A stretch of 64,000 nt of DNA from Cladopsammia gracilis. Its lineage: Eukaryota > Cnidaria > Anthozoa > Scleractinia > Dendrophylliidae. Below are positions 34,753-45,330 of this stretch, in pieces. The stretch lies in assembly GCA_022457155.1 (NCBI GenBank), contig JAJGOT010000154.1, forward strand, positions 1,037,001 to 1,101,000. The letters are read 5' to 3'. Every line of letters begins with the position of its first letter. Position 1 is the stretch's first letter. Under the pieces are notes generated by a model. It made no database searches. It was not told the origin of the DNA and saw only the letters and a program-made list of their open reading frames with translations. Made by a program: the position numbers and the translations under genes.

Positions 34753-37300
34753 TAAATGCCACGAATCAACAGCGTCTTTCCTTTTTAACACGTCTCTGAA
34801 CAGCTTTCGACCAACTGGCCCCAGCTATAGCGCTATCCACCACCAGTGGATAACACAATTGGTTTTGCTAATGCTTACATGTATCTACTGGATAGTGATT
34901 TATCTGGTGGATAGCGCTATCCACCTTTTGAACAACCGGGGCCTGCTGTTTCAGGACGAACGTATTTTAACCGTACAGTTGTGAGTCTCTAAGGAGTGGT
35001 CGCTTACAAATGATGAATAACAAAGTAGAACTCCAGTTGGTAAATCTTAAAGTTGGTCACCCGGCAGTGGCTAAAGAGAGTGGTCGTCGCTTACAGGAGA
35101 TTTTAATTAGTGTTTAACTGAAAATATAATCGTGCTTTCTCCAGGGTGGTCGCTGAGGGGAGCTGATCGCTTACGAGAGTGCATGGTCCCAAGAAGCGCT
35201 TCAACTGTATTAGTTTTTAAGGTACTGTTTTGCTTTTAGGCCAGAGAAATGACAGAATGTAAGCGAATACAGGGAAGTCTGAACTTTCCGCTTCCTGTAA
35301 CAGTAACTTTACTCTCCTGCAATTCCCACCCCTTCCTCCTCAGTAAGGTAAGATAGGGGGTTCTTCCGCTTCATTCACTACCGCCTCTTTCCACTTTTTC
35401 AGTTACAAAATATGATGTATTAATTATAGTGATTTTTTTCCAATTTCTCTCACTTCTACCCCACCCCCTCCCCCAGGAATCCCGCTTCAGTTCCACCCTC
35501 AACTTTCCCGCCTCCGGTGGGTGCAAATAAAGAACCTATTTTCATCTATTAAACATTAAACTTCAAAGAAACAAGAGAAGATCATGGATGCAAAAATAGC
35601 AATAATCTCTGGAGATGGTACTAGTTTAAAGTGATTGAGCTTGGAATTGGTGGAAATTCATTGATGCGTGCGTCAACGCAATTGTCATTGCATGGTTGGT
35701 TCAACACTCCACAACTTGCTAAGAAAATATAAAGCGATGATCATAACCGGCTGACTTACTTGGGGAATTCCTTGACCACAGAGTCTGCCAACTTAAAATG
35801 TCTTGTTCTTGAGTAAGAAAATAAACACAAAATATTCTAAGTTACAAAATATATTTGTGTATAAAGTAGTGGGTCCGGTGAGGATGACCAGATACACTCA
35901 ACCTGGTATCTTTTTGGCAATCACAGCCACCTCTCTCTTTTGATTCCCCTTTAATAGAGTGAAAAAAGAAAAATAGGGACCACGCTCATATCACAGGATT
36001 TAAGGTACAGTACCTTTCAGTTCTTATCAAGATTTCCGAGGAGCATTTAACACCTAATGGCATAGACGTTGGCATTGGAATTATTCGAAATACCAAATAT
36101 CCAATAGGAATTAATTACCGTAATGATATTCGCAGAGGTATTCTTTCACAATTACACGACCTTTCAACAGATCATTTCTTCCAAACATATTTCTATATCA
36201 AATAAATGAACCAACTTTTATCTCAGGAATGAATACTTTCAGTTTTTTATTTGTTGGCAATTTCTCTTATTTTATTCTGTGCAAACATTACTAGTAATTC
36301 CTTTTCGGTATTTTGTTTTTTCTATGACATCATTTCAATTTCTGTTGATAAACGTTATGCGCCACATAAAATAAATTTATGGGCCCAAAAAATGAATGTG
36401 CAGGAAAATAACGAGAAGATAAGGCTAACAACTTACGAACACATGAATGTGCAGGAAAACAACGACAAGATAAGTGTAACAACTTACGAACGTACGAATG
36501 TAAGAAACAACATTGAGAAGATAAGACTAACAACTTACGAACGTACGAATGCATGTGTAGGAAAACAACGAGAAGATAAGACTTTTTAACTTTAACTTTT
36601 AACTTTTCTTTCTTTCTGGACTCATAATGTAAGAAACAACATTAAGAAGATAAGGCTAATAACTTACGAAAATAACAATATTCGATCGTACGCAGGGGCG
36701 TAGCCAGCACTTTTTCAGAGGTACGCACAATCGCTGTTTTCAAACACTCCCCCTACCTCCTCCCCCCACCCTCAAGTCCCAAATCTTTTTTTTTTTTTTG
36801 CGTCTTTTTCAGGTACGCACGTGCGTACATGCGTACAGGTAGCTACGCCCCTGGTACGAACTTACGGGAAAACGTCGAGAAGGTATGAGGTTAACACCTT
36901 ACGAACCTACGCATGTACGAACATACAAACGTACAGAAAAACATTGAAAAGATAAGACTAACTAACACCTTCAAAAGTGTATGAGAGTTGTCCAAAAAAA
37001 CATGAGTCTCGGGCCAAACAAGAATGATAATATGAACTCTTATGAACTCTCATTTTCATTTGACACAAGGCTAAATTGAGGTCGAAAATAATCCATTAAA
37101 TTATTCGCTCCTGCACAAGTATAACAATTTAGATTAAAAACTAAAATTAACCCACCTGATGAGTAAATCATATGTAAGTCCTCTTTCTTCAAGAAATCCT
37201 TCAAGATGAAAGGTAATTAAGTTTTACTAACTCATAAATGAAGGAAATAGTTTTACATACATGTACAGTATTATATATATATATATATATGTACAGTATG

Positions 37301-37377
<77 letters not shown>

Positions 37378-40300
37378 CTCACTCAAGAGTATACAGTGAG
37401 TATATTTACGATAATTATTATTAATACTGAAACAATTTTAATTTACATACATTGTTTGCCAAGTAATTAGTGTGTTTGTTTTAATAAATGTATATTTTGC
37501 TATGTTTTGTTAAATTCATTATTGGGGTCAATAAGAATTTTGTTCCGATTGTCATCTTGAATGTTGTGTTTTTATTGTCAGTGTTAAATTAAAATTTGTA
37601 GTGATTATTAGTAATCTATTTATTTAGCATGATATTACAAAATATTACTATTGTGTCAGTAATGAAATATACAAGTACCTAGACCTCTGTGAACTGACTC
37701 TTGACTCAGCCAGTCATCAGGTTCACCTTCCAAGATGTTCCTTACTCCTCTGAATATTTTGTGCTTCATGTACTTGTCCAAAACAACATCCACCTAACAT
37801 TGAATTTAATATAATTTTAGAAATAGCAAGTACTCCAGCAGCCTCAATTAGCATTTGCTATCTGTAGCTAACACAAATTGTATTAATGATCATTAATTTG
37901 CCTACAATGCCCTCCCTTCTGCCTCTCATGTCCGTCTGCCAGTCCAATCTGTCCATCCATCCCCCTCCACCCACCCACCCACCTGGCTGCCGGCCACCGT
38001 ACCTGTTGTCCATGAATCCAATTCATCTGTCTGTCTGTCTGTCTGTCTGTCTGTCCATCCATAAAATATGATGTAGTCATAAGACATGGCACAGGAAGTG
38101 GTAGGGTAGTTAAAGGTGTCCAATGTACATTATTAATTAACATACAGTCAACTCCCGCCTTGCAGACACCTCGCTATAACAGATACCTTATTATTTTCTC
38201 AAGTACAGACAGGAGTTGATCAAGGCCCAGTGAATAGGCTTCATATTAGTGAGTGAAAATAACTCCAGCTATCATGTCATGGACTCTCTCTATCATTGAC
38301 ATCGACTTGTGTGCCCGAAGGTGTCAGTGTTATATAGCAGAAGTCGACTGTACTTCATTCAACTAAATGTAACTCACCTTGGGATCGGTAAGATCAACCC
38401 ACCCAATAATGCCAACAATAGCTGAGGTTTGATTGACCATCTCTAATATCCAGTCTGCCATTTAAATCATAATGAAGCAATCAATCTTAAGCCATAATAT
38501 AGCAGCCCAAGGGGCAGGTTAAAATAAATGGAGGTCAATTATAACTGTACAATATGCTTAATTCATCCATCTTTGGAATAAAAATACAGTGGATTTACAA
38601 AAAGCAAATACAATGTAAGAATTAAATTAAGATTACAAATAATTATTTACAATAATTATTTAGTGAATAAAATATGTATACTAAAATCTATTGTTGTAGC
38701 TGTTGCAGTCTAATTGCCCTTGCTAAAAAAAGCTATTCTTATTCTATTCTTACTTGTCTAGTTTCTTGGTTTCTGTTAATACAAAAACATTCTTTGGTTT
38801 TTGAAATGACACAAAATCCCCCTGAAACTGACCCTTTAATTGGTGCACAAGGGGCATAACTAATGTCTTACAAGCCAAAAGATTGAAACAGGCCAAAACT
38901 TGTCCACTGTGTTTTAAGAGGGTCATGAAGGGGTAAAATGGGAACTGGGATTAGCCTTATTTTGGACTGGGAAAATGGGATTTACTCACTGGGACTGGGA
39001 TTTAGCCACTGGGAATGGGATGAACAATTATAAAATAGGAATGGGATTTCTTTTCTTCAGCGGTCTTTGCTCCAATATTTTGAAATAGAAAAATAAAATT
39101 TCGTAGCAATAGACCTTGCACTCCTCAGTAAAGACAGTAGAGAGTCTAGAGACCGTGAAATCAGTATTTTTCGCCTTCGCGCCAGCGGTCTAGCTACCAG
39201 GCTTACACGGTTGCATAGTTATGTTCTGTCAGTTTTCCTGGTCAGCGGACAAGTTCTGCAAGTTTGGGAACTGGGATTTGGGCCAAATTTAGGCTGGGAA
39301 CTGGGATTTGGTACCCCCCCTTCACGACCCTCTTTTAATACAAGTGCTGCAGTTTTGCTGAAACAATTACCCAGTAATTAATTTATTGCACCTTTTTTTT
39401 GATAAATAACAGTTTATAGTCAAATGTTATTTTTATAAGATAATTGATAAAGTTTTGTTTTTAATGACCTGTTTCTTCATAAGTTTGGTTGACTTGAATG
39501 AAGACCACCTTTCTAACAGGAGATGGTGCAAGTGCATCTTCAAGGTCACTAAAGTGAAATGGTCTACAAATGCCACTCAGATCCACAGTCGGCCAAGGGT
39601 AGAAAAACTTTTCTGAGTCCCATAGATCTAAAATACAACAAATTTGCGGGCAACAGTTTAGTAGAGGCTATTGTCATGGCAACAGAGCATCAAAAGAAAC
39701 GCAAAAATTATTGTGCAAGATTTGGCCTTAATTCTTTAATAAAGTTTCGAGCTTTTTTTAAACTTCTGGCTATCATGTGGAAATGATTGAGGCCAACCTT
39801 TTGTAAGGAAAAAAATCTCAGGTTGTTCTGACGGTTTTCCCAATATCACTCAATTTTGTATATTTAATTACCTAACTAAATTGCTCGAACAGATTTTTTT
39901 CTAAAAAGAGTAGGTAAAAGGTAGTGTTAGTTAAGTTATGAGTATCTCAAAATTTGTGAAGTTTTTGAAAAATTCACTAATAAAGGAAACATGAGAAATC
40001 TGTGGTAAAATTGGCTTTTTTATTTTGGCTTGGTTGACTTCATAAAATATTGGAAAAACCTCCAGTTTCATGTGAGCATGTACAAAATTACTAAAGGTTA
40101 CATCATCAGCGCACATGCTGCTGTAACACTATAGGGAACCACATTAAGACTATAAGCCTAAGCATAACTTTATAAATTTGCTATTTGATGAAAATGTGGG
40201 TATTAAAGTTTTGACTCTATTCTATAAACAAGTATCAATTTGAAAAGATGTGTCAGCTGAATAAATGGCTTCAAGCAAAACATTGTCACATGAACAGTCT

Positions 40301-42551
40301 CTATTACTATAGGCCTAGGGAAGCAACTAAAAACAAATAGACAAACACAACCAGATATTTGTCACTGTTAATTCAAGGAGAAACACAAGGGTGCTCACGA
40401 TGTGATGCGGCCATGTCTTGATCAAACATTTTGTTACACGGGCTAATTAACCTATTTATTATCGTTTTTTTATTCTCCTTCTAATTCATTGTGTGCGGCA
40501 AAATAAAAATAATAAAAATAATAATTGATTGAGAAAACATGATGCAATAAATGATGAAACTCAATTGATGAAAAGCAATAATCAGGGTGGGACATTTTTT
40601 GTGATTATCAATTGATCATCGATTGACCTTTAATATCAATCAATATTATTTAATAATAACGGTATATATAAGTGCACTTTCTATGTGCATATACCCAAAT
40701 GTGCTTTACAGTACTGTTCGGGTGACTTTGCCAGACTGCTAATGCAGTTTACAATTGATGTCAAATGTGACACAGATGCCCCATAACTTAGACAAAGCAG
40801 ACCACAGACACAGAGGACTACATCCCCTACTCTTTGTTAAGAGTGCCATGGGATCTTTACCGTCCCCTACAGGAAGGACAACTGACAAGTGTAGGAGGCA
40901 AGGCCAATGGCTTAACATCACCACCCAATGACACGATCATCTGAACTGAGGCAGATGTTAAGCACACAGCTAGCATGATCTTACCAGTTATTTTAAGACC
41001 CTAGTTTTTGGTCCAGTCATGGTTCGAACCCATGACCTCAGTCCCGCATGGTAGTCCGGTGTTCTACCAACTGAGCTAACCGGTCGGCGGTAGGTAGCTG
41101 AGCTTGCATTATATTTAGCTCATTGAAGCTTGTATTTTTATTATTTCTTAAACCATTTCAATAAAGCACAAGGTTAAACTCAAGTAAGTTATAAGCTTGT
41201 ATTTTATCCTAAATTGATCTCTTTTCAGAGTGATTTTAGAATACCCAGCCACTTATCTACATATCCCCAAATGTTTTGTATAACAAGGCATATGAAAACA
41301 AGACAAACCACTGCAACTTCCAAGTTACCTACATACATGCCAACTCTCCCGGATTATCCGGGAGTCTCCCGGATATGGAACGAATCTCCCGGTCTCCCGT
41401 ACGGGTCACCAAATCTCCCGGATAAAGCGACTTTGGATCTTTTCTCTAAAATAGGCTAAGATTGTAAATCAAGTTTTTCCAAATCCAAAACAAATGCGGT
41501 CTTCCATCATATCTTAACTTCACAAATGCTTTTCGGGTCTCAGGAATGCAGAAAATGGTACCTTTAAAGAGTAAAGCCAAAAAACATTTTCCGGACACTC
41601 CTTGACTCTCGCGATTACGTCGCTCGATTCACGCCTCAATAAATTATATAGTGAAATATTAAAAAATATTTAAAATCTAAGGAATTTAATATTGGAAATG
41701 CTGCAGGAAATTGTTTAATACTGAACTTAATGAACATGACAGAATTGCAAAATTTAGCCTCAAATTTTCAAAATACTTTTGCTCCCTATCTTTGTCAGAC
41801 ATTTTGAAGCTTTTAGCAATGAAGGAACACTGCAATGAACGTAAGATGCCAAAGAAAAGAGCCTGTAAACAAGCGTGAAGCGGCCACCTTGGTTAACCTT
41901 AGTAACCAGTAATATTAATGAGTAATGTACATATGCATGTCATAATAATTATTGATATGATAATTTTTATACGTCTAATCTATTGATATTCTAATGCGTG
42001 TTAAATAACAAAACGTACCAGCCTACCCACGCGTCCAAAAAAAAATCTTGTTAACATACTCTTTGGGAACCTTTTAATAATCTCAGTCAATAAACTTCGG
42101 TCAATAAACTGCCTTCCCGACTTCCCATCCAGGTCAGTTTGCATGTGTTGAAGGTTTATGATTTATGGTGATTTATTATATAAAGTGGTTGTAGCGAAAC
42201 GACTTGTTGCTATTAAAACGAAAGTAAACCGAGAAACGGTTGAGAACCATTGAAATGCCGGGAATCAGATTTTTTAATAATGACGGCCGATTTAATTTAT
42301 TCTTTAATATGATATGCTAATATAGCCTCTCAGGCCTCATTTTGGAGTAAAAGTTATTTTGAATCACACGCCTGCGAGGCCTCTAAAAAAATTAACATCA
42401 GCTTACATGACCTTATATGAAAGCTTAAGTTTACATATGAAGCTGAAATAAAAGAATAAATAAATCGGCCGCCATTGTGAAAGAAGAAGAGAACAACGAT
42501 AAACTTACGAATGTGCGCGTCTACGATTTCTTTTCCATGAAAATTATTCAT
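32136..42551 (-). CDS. Amidohydrolase family 2 (COG3618-like) metal-dependent hydrolase, complete, 9 exons
   Basis: Nine exons join to 861 nt (286 residues plus stop), all in phase: 42551-42509, 39627-39469, 38454-38378, 37793-37679, 37198-37156, 35807-35760, 34209-34096, 32671-32605 and 32330-32136. The start MNNFHGKEIVDAHIHLWD gives the metal-binding HxH motif; intron 1 splits the codon of the second His. Further family landmarks are VRKVVFIQVNQTYEET, GIIGWVDLTDP, IFRGVRNILEGEPDDW, FVVDHAAKP (the later ligand His) and FGSDWPV (the metal-binding Asp). The length of about 286 residues is normal for this TIM-barrel family, whose bacterial members include L-fucono- and L-rhamnono-lactonases and related lactone or carboxylate hydrolases. 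The substrate here cannot be told from sequence. No signal peptide or membrane segment is seen, so a soluble intracellular enzyme is likely. One donor (exon 2, GTCATT) is weak; the rest are canonical. Its introns hold many repeats. Confidence 0.93.
32760..33214. mobile_element. About 455-bp foldback element flanked by the direct repeat ACCATCGCC
   Basis: ACCATCGCC occurs at 32751-32759 and 33215-33223. The ends GGGAAGGGGAGGGGG...GTACTC and GAGTACATTCCCCCTCCCCG are inverted. Inside are repeated GGGTA / ATATGAAAGGGGTACC motifs. The 9-bp flank suggests an 8-9-bp-duplicating transposon (hAT-like; inference). It lies in amidohydrolase intron 7. Confidence 0.82.
33478..33650. mobile_element. 173-bp MITE with 54-bp inverted repeats
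   Basis: TACTTGTTTTGCCCCGCCAC ... AGCTATTTGCAGGGCAAAC at the left is mirrored by GTTTGCCCTGCAAATAGCTG ... GGGGCAAAACAAGTA at the right with very few mismatches. Confidence 0.88.
33785..34065. mobile_element. GAGCAG-family MITE, copy 3 (diverged)
   Basis: AACAAAATCCAAAGTAAT, AATGAACCAATCAGATCTCG, GCGCGGGAAAATGTGTGCGA, GGCGCAAGATTCTTTAACCA and ACACTCGGTTGAAAACTGCC follow the family order. It ends about 30 bases before the donor of amidohydrolase exon 7. Confidence 0.8.
34661..34752. repeat. (GAT)n / (ATG)n microsatellite, about 30 units
   Basis: An uninterrupted trinucleotide run producing spurious poly-Asp and poly-Ser open frames. In amidohydrolase intron 6. Confidence 0.98.
34805..34948. 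mobile_element. Foldback element with TAGCGCTATCCACC arms
   Basis: CTATAGCGCTATCCACCACC with AGTGGATAACACAATTGG at the left; TGGTGGATAGCGCTATCCAC with TTTTGAACAACCGGGGCC at the right. The right-end TGAACAACCGGGGCC motif resembles that of the 29218-29463 element. Confidence 0.75.
36386..36970. repeat. Minisatellite (about 54-60 bp unit) interrupted by a MITE
   Basis: Units carry GAGAAGATAAGGCTAACAAC followed by TTACGAACGTACGAATG. The array runs from 36386 to about 36970 and is split by the element at 36693-36853. In amidohydrolase intron 5. Confidence 0.82.
36693..36853. mobile_element. 161-bp MITE, CAGGGGCGTAGCCAG ends, GTACG target duplication
   Basis: CAGGGGCGTAGCCAGC and GTAGCTACGCCCCTG are inverted ends; GTACG flanks both sides (36688-36692, 36854-36858). 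It is inserted in the minisatellite at 36386-36970 and shares the CAGGGGCG terminus and 5-bp duplication with 1212-1463. Confidence 0.88.
37273..37374. repeat. (TA)n microsatellite with TG interruptions
   Basis: Alternating TA dinucleotides with two TGTACAG / TGTA breaks, in amidohydrolase intron 4, about 75 bases right of the start of exon 5. Confidence 0.97.
38026..38057. repeat. (CTGT)n microsatellite
   Basis: Eight tetranucleotide units in amidohydrolase intron 3. Confidence 0.97.
38151..38354. mobile_element. MITE with TACAGTCAACTCCCGC ends
   Basis: ACAGTCAACTCCCGCCTTGC with AGACACCTCGCTATAAC at the left; TGTTATATAGCAGAAGTCGA and CTGTA at the right, an imperfect inverted pair. Confidence 0.75.
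38919..39340. mobile_element. Foldback element with TTAAGAGGGTCATGAAGGGG ends
   Basis: TTAAGAGGGTCATGAAGGGG at the left pairs with CCCCTTCACGACCCTCTTTT at the right; the inside repeats AACTGGGATT several times. In amidohydrolase intron 2, about 130 bases left of exon 2. Confidence 0.82.
39640..40130. repeat. Dispersed repeat of about 490 bp, copy 1
   Basis: Shares with 52552-53045, in the same order: GCAACAGAGCATC, ATTGTGCAAGA, TTCCCAATATCA, GGAAACA followed by GAAATCTGTGGT, AATATTGGAAAA and TTTCATGTGAG. Moderate divergence. In amidohydrolase intron 1. Confidence 0.75.
40690..41092 (-). mobile_element. tRNA-derived SINE, about 400 bp
   Basis: On the minus strand the head reads GACCGGTTAGCTCAGTTGGT, AGAACACCGGACTACCATGC, GGTCATGGGTTCGAACCATG. 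It has a clear D-arm/A-box and T-arm/B-box with a degraded anticodon stem. A GC-richer body follows leftward (CTTAACATCTGCCTCAGTTC, TCGTGTCATTGGGTGGTGAT). Confidence 0.8.
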
Positions 42552-43443
42552 TTCTCAGCCGTAAAGTGTCCACAACAAGTCACCTGAATCCAAAGCTCGA
42601 TATTGAGAGTTTGAAACTCTCCAGTGCGACCTCGCCGCCTGTGGCAGGTTCCGGGGGATGTCCGGAGGGAGGGAGGGGAGGGAGACCCGCCATTTTGAAT
42701 TTGAAAAAGTGGAGAAGGCCCTGGGGGCGATGTTGCCTGAGTCTCATACTCAGACTCCGGGGCCGGTTTCTCGAAGTCCTGATAACTTTCCGGGCCCGGA
42801 ACTAAATTTTGAAATCAGAATCTAAAGGGTGTATTAACCCCCAAACTAGCCGGAATTGTTTTGTCACCTGGATAAATACCTGGATAAATAAAGTTATTGT
42901 ATTATATTGCACCTTAGAATTTTATTGCTTTGTTTAAAACCAACAAATGTGCATCTTTAATGTGAACATTGCAGGCAGAAAATAGCTTTCCGGACCCGAA
43001 AAAGTTCCGGGACTTTTGAGGAACGGGCCCTTGGAATGGTGAGAATGAGAATAAGAATGAATGAGAATGAGAATGAGAATGAGAATGGCGGAGGGGTGAA
43101 AAGCAAAGTCGTCCCCGGGGTCTTCCCACCCCGCAATTTTGAAAGCGGAGATGACCCTGGGAGAAGAGATTGCGCAGCTGTTGCATTCCCTGGAATTTCC
43201 TGATGATTATACCAAAATCCTTTGTGAATTTTAATTTTCCATGGTGCAAAATTTAGATTCCCTGGTATCCGGTGGGGCTTGAACCCCTGACAGGAAAATA
43301 AAAAATACGAATTTGTTTACACATCCCGTTCTTATTTCTTTCGCGTGACAAATCTGAAAACAGTCACCGCTGGTAATTTTTGTCACGAGTCGGTAACCAC
43401 GTTCTTTCAGTTCTTTGGGCTCGTCACGCATTCGGCAAATTCC

Positions 43444-43542
43444 TAGCCTGGGTATACAGCCGCCTCTCATCACTCCCGGCCGCAAGGGCGCGAACGCTCC
43501 TAGCGGCTGGGAGCGATAAGAGGTGGCAGTTTTCGCAGGCTA
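43444..43542. mobile_element. GC-rich hairpin element, copy 2
   Basis: TAGCCTGGGTATACAGCCGC at the left and TTTTCGCAGGCTA at the right, with GCGCGAACGCTCCTAGCGGC inside; same family as 29584-29691. Confidence 0.85.
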
Positions 43543-43650
43543 GCAACTTCCATTTTAATTTACCAGACAGGAAGATAGGTAAAAACTTTGAAATGTCGTA
43601 TGACACAGCATGGCGTCCGTTCAGTGTTCGCTAAATCACCAGGAAGGACT

Positions 43651-43849
43651 TAGGCCCCGTCCACACGTATCCGGATATTTTTGAATCCGCAACTTTTTTT
43701 GTTGCGGATATGCCTTCCGTCCACACGTATCCGGCGAATTCGAGCAAATACGATTCGAATACGCTATGTGTGGACGCGAATATTTTCTAATCCGTAACGA
43801 AAAAAGTTGCGGATTCAAAAATATTCGGATACGTGTGGACGGGGCCTTA
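43651..43849. mobile_element. MITE with TTAGGCCCCGTCCACACGTA ends
   Basis: TAGGCCCCGTCCACACGTAT with CCGGATATTTTTGAATCCGC at the left is mirrored by GCGGATTCAAAAATATTCGG and ACGTGTGGACGGGGCCTTA at the right. A widespread metazoan type (from memory). Confidence 0.9.
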
Positions 43850-44682
43850 ATTTACTGAGTTTACAAAGTATAATACCTTTTATTAAACAGCACATTAGCC
43901 AAGAATGTACAGTTTTGCAAGACAATTTCGCTGTGTACGTGGCCAACACACGGCGGGAAGCGGAGATGCTTGACGTTTCAGTAGGAATATTTAGAAAATA
44001 AATCCAGGAACCGCGGAACAGTAATTTAGCGAACACTGAACGGACGCCGCATACCTCGCTCTCTGATTCGCTCTGAGGAATTGCTAGCGCTGGAAATGTC
44101 AGCTTTAAAATCTCCTTTAATACGTTGGCCAATTTAACATAAAATCAAATTTTCGTGTTTCACACCCAAATGACGTCCAACTGACTTTTTTCGACTCACA
44201 AATACAAGTGAAACAAGAGCAAAAAACAATGCTTTATTTACACCCTGCGACTGCAAACTACATAAACTACTCAGCCTAATTAAACTAGTATGACAGCTAA
44301 TATAGTGGTAGGGCGAGCGCGCAACCAATAAAAAACAAAACAGCGAATTAATGCCCTTTCATTTAGTAACTCCTTGCGTCTAATCATACTTGGTACATAA
44401 CAAGGGACTAACTACAGAACAAAAAGAAACAGCTCCCGGTAAAGACTTCAGAACCAGCTAAAGTTCTTCCCATAAAGAAACTGGATTCTTTTCGCCGTAC
44501 CCTACAAGCAATGTTAGCCATACGTCTATCCCACATTTGCAAGGTAACGTTTAAACACTTTCCATTGTTACTAATTTTATCAATTTCCGCACTCCAACAA
44601 CGCTCATACAAGCAGCAATTATGCTTACTCTCGCGCAATGTATTCTTATTGCTAGTGATTGCACAATGTATTCTTACTGTAA

Positions 44683-45330
44683 TTGAGTGTCGAAAGTAAT
44701 TTTGCAAGTGCTCTGGCTTTGTTTTACTTCGCTTTGTGATTGACTAAAAAATCTCGCGCCACTCTCGCATTTCTCAACCAATTGGAGCTAATAGGCCATT
44801 TGCACGATGACGTCATTTGACTACTACTACCAGAATCCTTCAGTTTTTTGTTTTGTAGTGCAAAATAGGGCTATTGTTATTTAAACCGCACTGGGATTAC
44901 AAAATTTAAATAAGAAAGGAAAAACGAAATGAATTCTGGTAGTAGTAGTCAAATGACGTCATCGTGCAAATGGCCTATTAGAGCAATTTTCAATTGAGTG
45001 TGAAAAGTTATTACACAATTGCTTTGGTTTTTCATTGTTACGCTTTGTGATTGGCTGAGAAAATCTCACGCCACTTTCCCGACCAATCAGAAGTAAAACC
45101 AAAACCAATCGTGACTTGGTCGCACGCGTTTTCATGTGCTTGACGTCTTGTAATTGCTTCGAGCTCTGATTGGTTCATTGGATTGTTTACGACTGCTGTG
45201 ATTGGTCAGAGTAATTACTTTGGATTTGGTTTTGCACACCATGTGCACACTCAATTAAAAACTGCTCTAGAAGTAAAACCAAAAACCAATCGTGACTTGC
45301 TCGCACGCGTTTTCCCGCGCGGCTATATGA
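44683..45330. mobile_element. Nested stack: old GAGCAG-family copy split by a TAATAGGCC MITE and by a full GAGCAG-family copy
   Basis: The left remnant 44683-44785 (TTGAGTGTCGAAAGTAATTT ... TTCTCAACCAATTGGAG) and right remnant 45273-45325 (GAAGTAAAACCAAAAACCAA ... ACGCGTTTTCCCGCGC) join as one element. Between them lie a TAATAGGCCATTTGCACGAT MITE (44789-44980, arms ACTACCAGAATCC / GAATTCTGGTAGT) and a complete GAGCAATTTTCAATTGAGTG ... AAAACTGCTC copy (44982-45269). Confidence 0.85.

Noticed and set aside
34580..34799. Poly-Ser and poly-Asp open frames
   Set aside because: Translation of a (GAT)n microsatellite.
34661..37374. CRISPR-like array from spaced repeats
   Set aside because: Trinucleotide, dinucleotide and minisatellite repeats without unique spacers, in introns of a eukaryotic gene.
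41011..41092. tRNA gene with a Gly-like anticodon
   Set aside because: The anticodon stem is badly paired and it heads a 400-bp SINE body.
42354..42551. 65-codon open frame beginning MNNFHGKEIVDAHI
   Set aside because: As a whole it is not a protein; only the first 43 nt are exon 1 of the amidohydrolase, the remainder is intron.
42566..42805. 79-codon open frame on the plus strand just upstream of the amidohydrolase
   Set aside because: GC-rich repeat sequence with foldback structure nearby; no recognisable domain.
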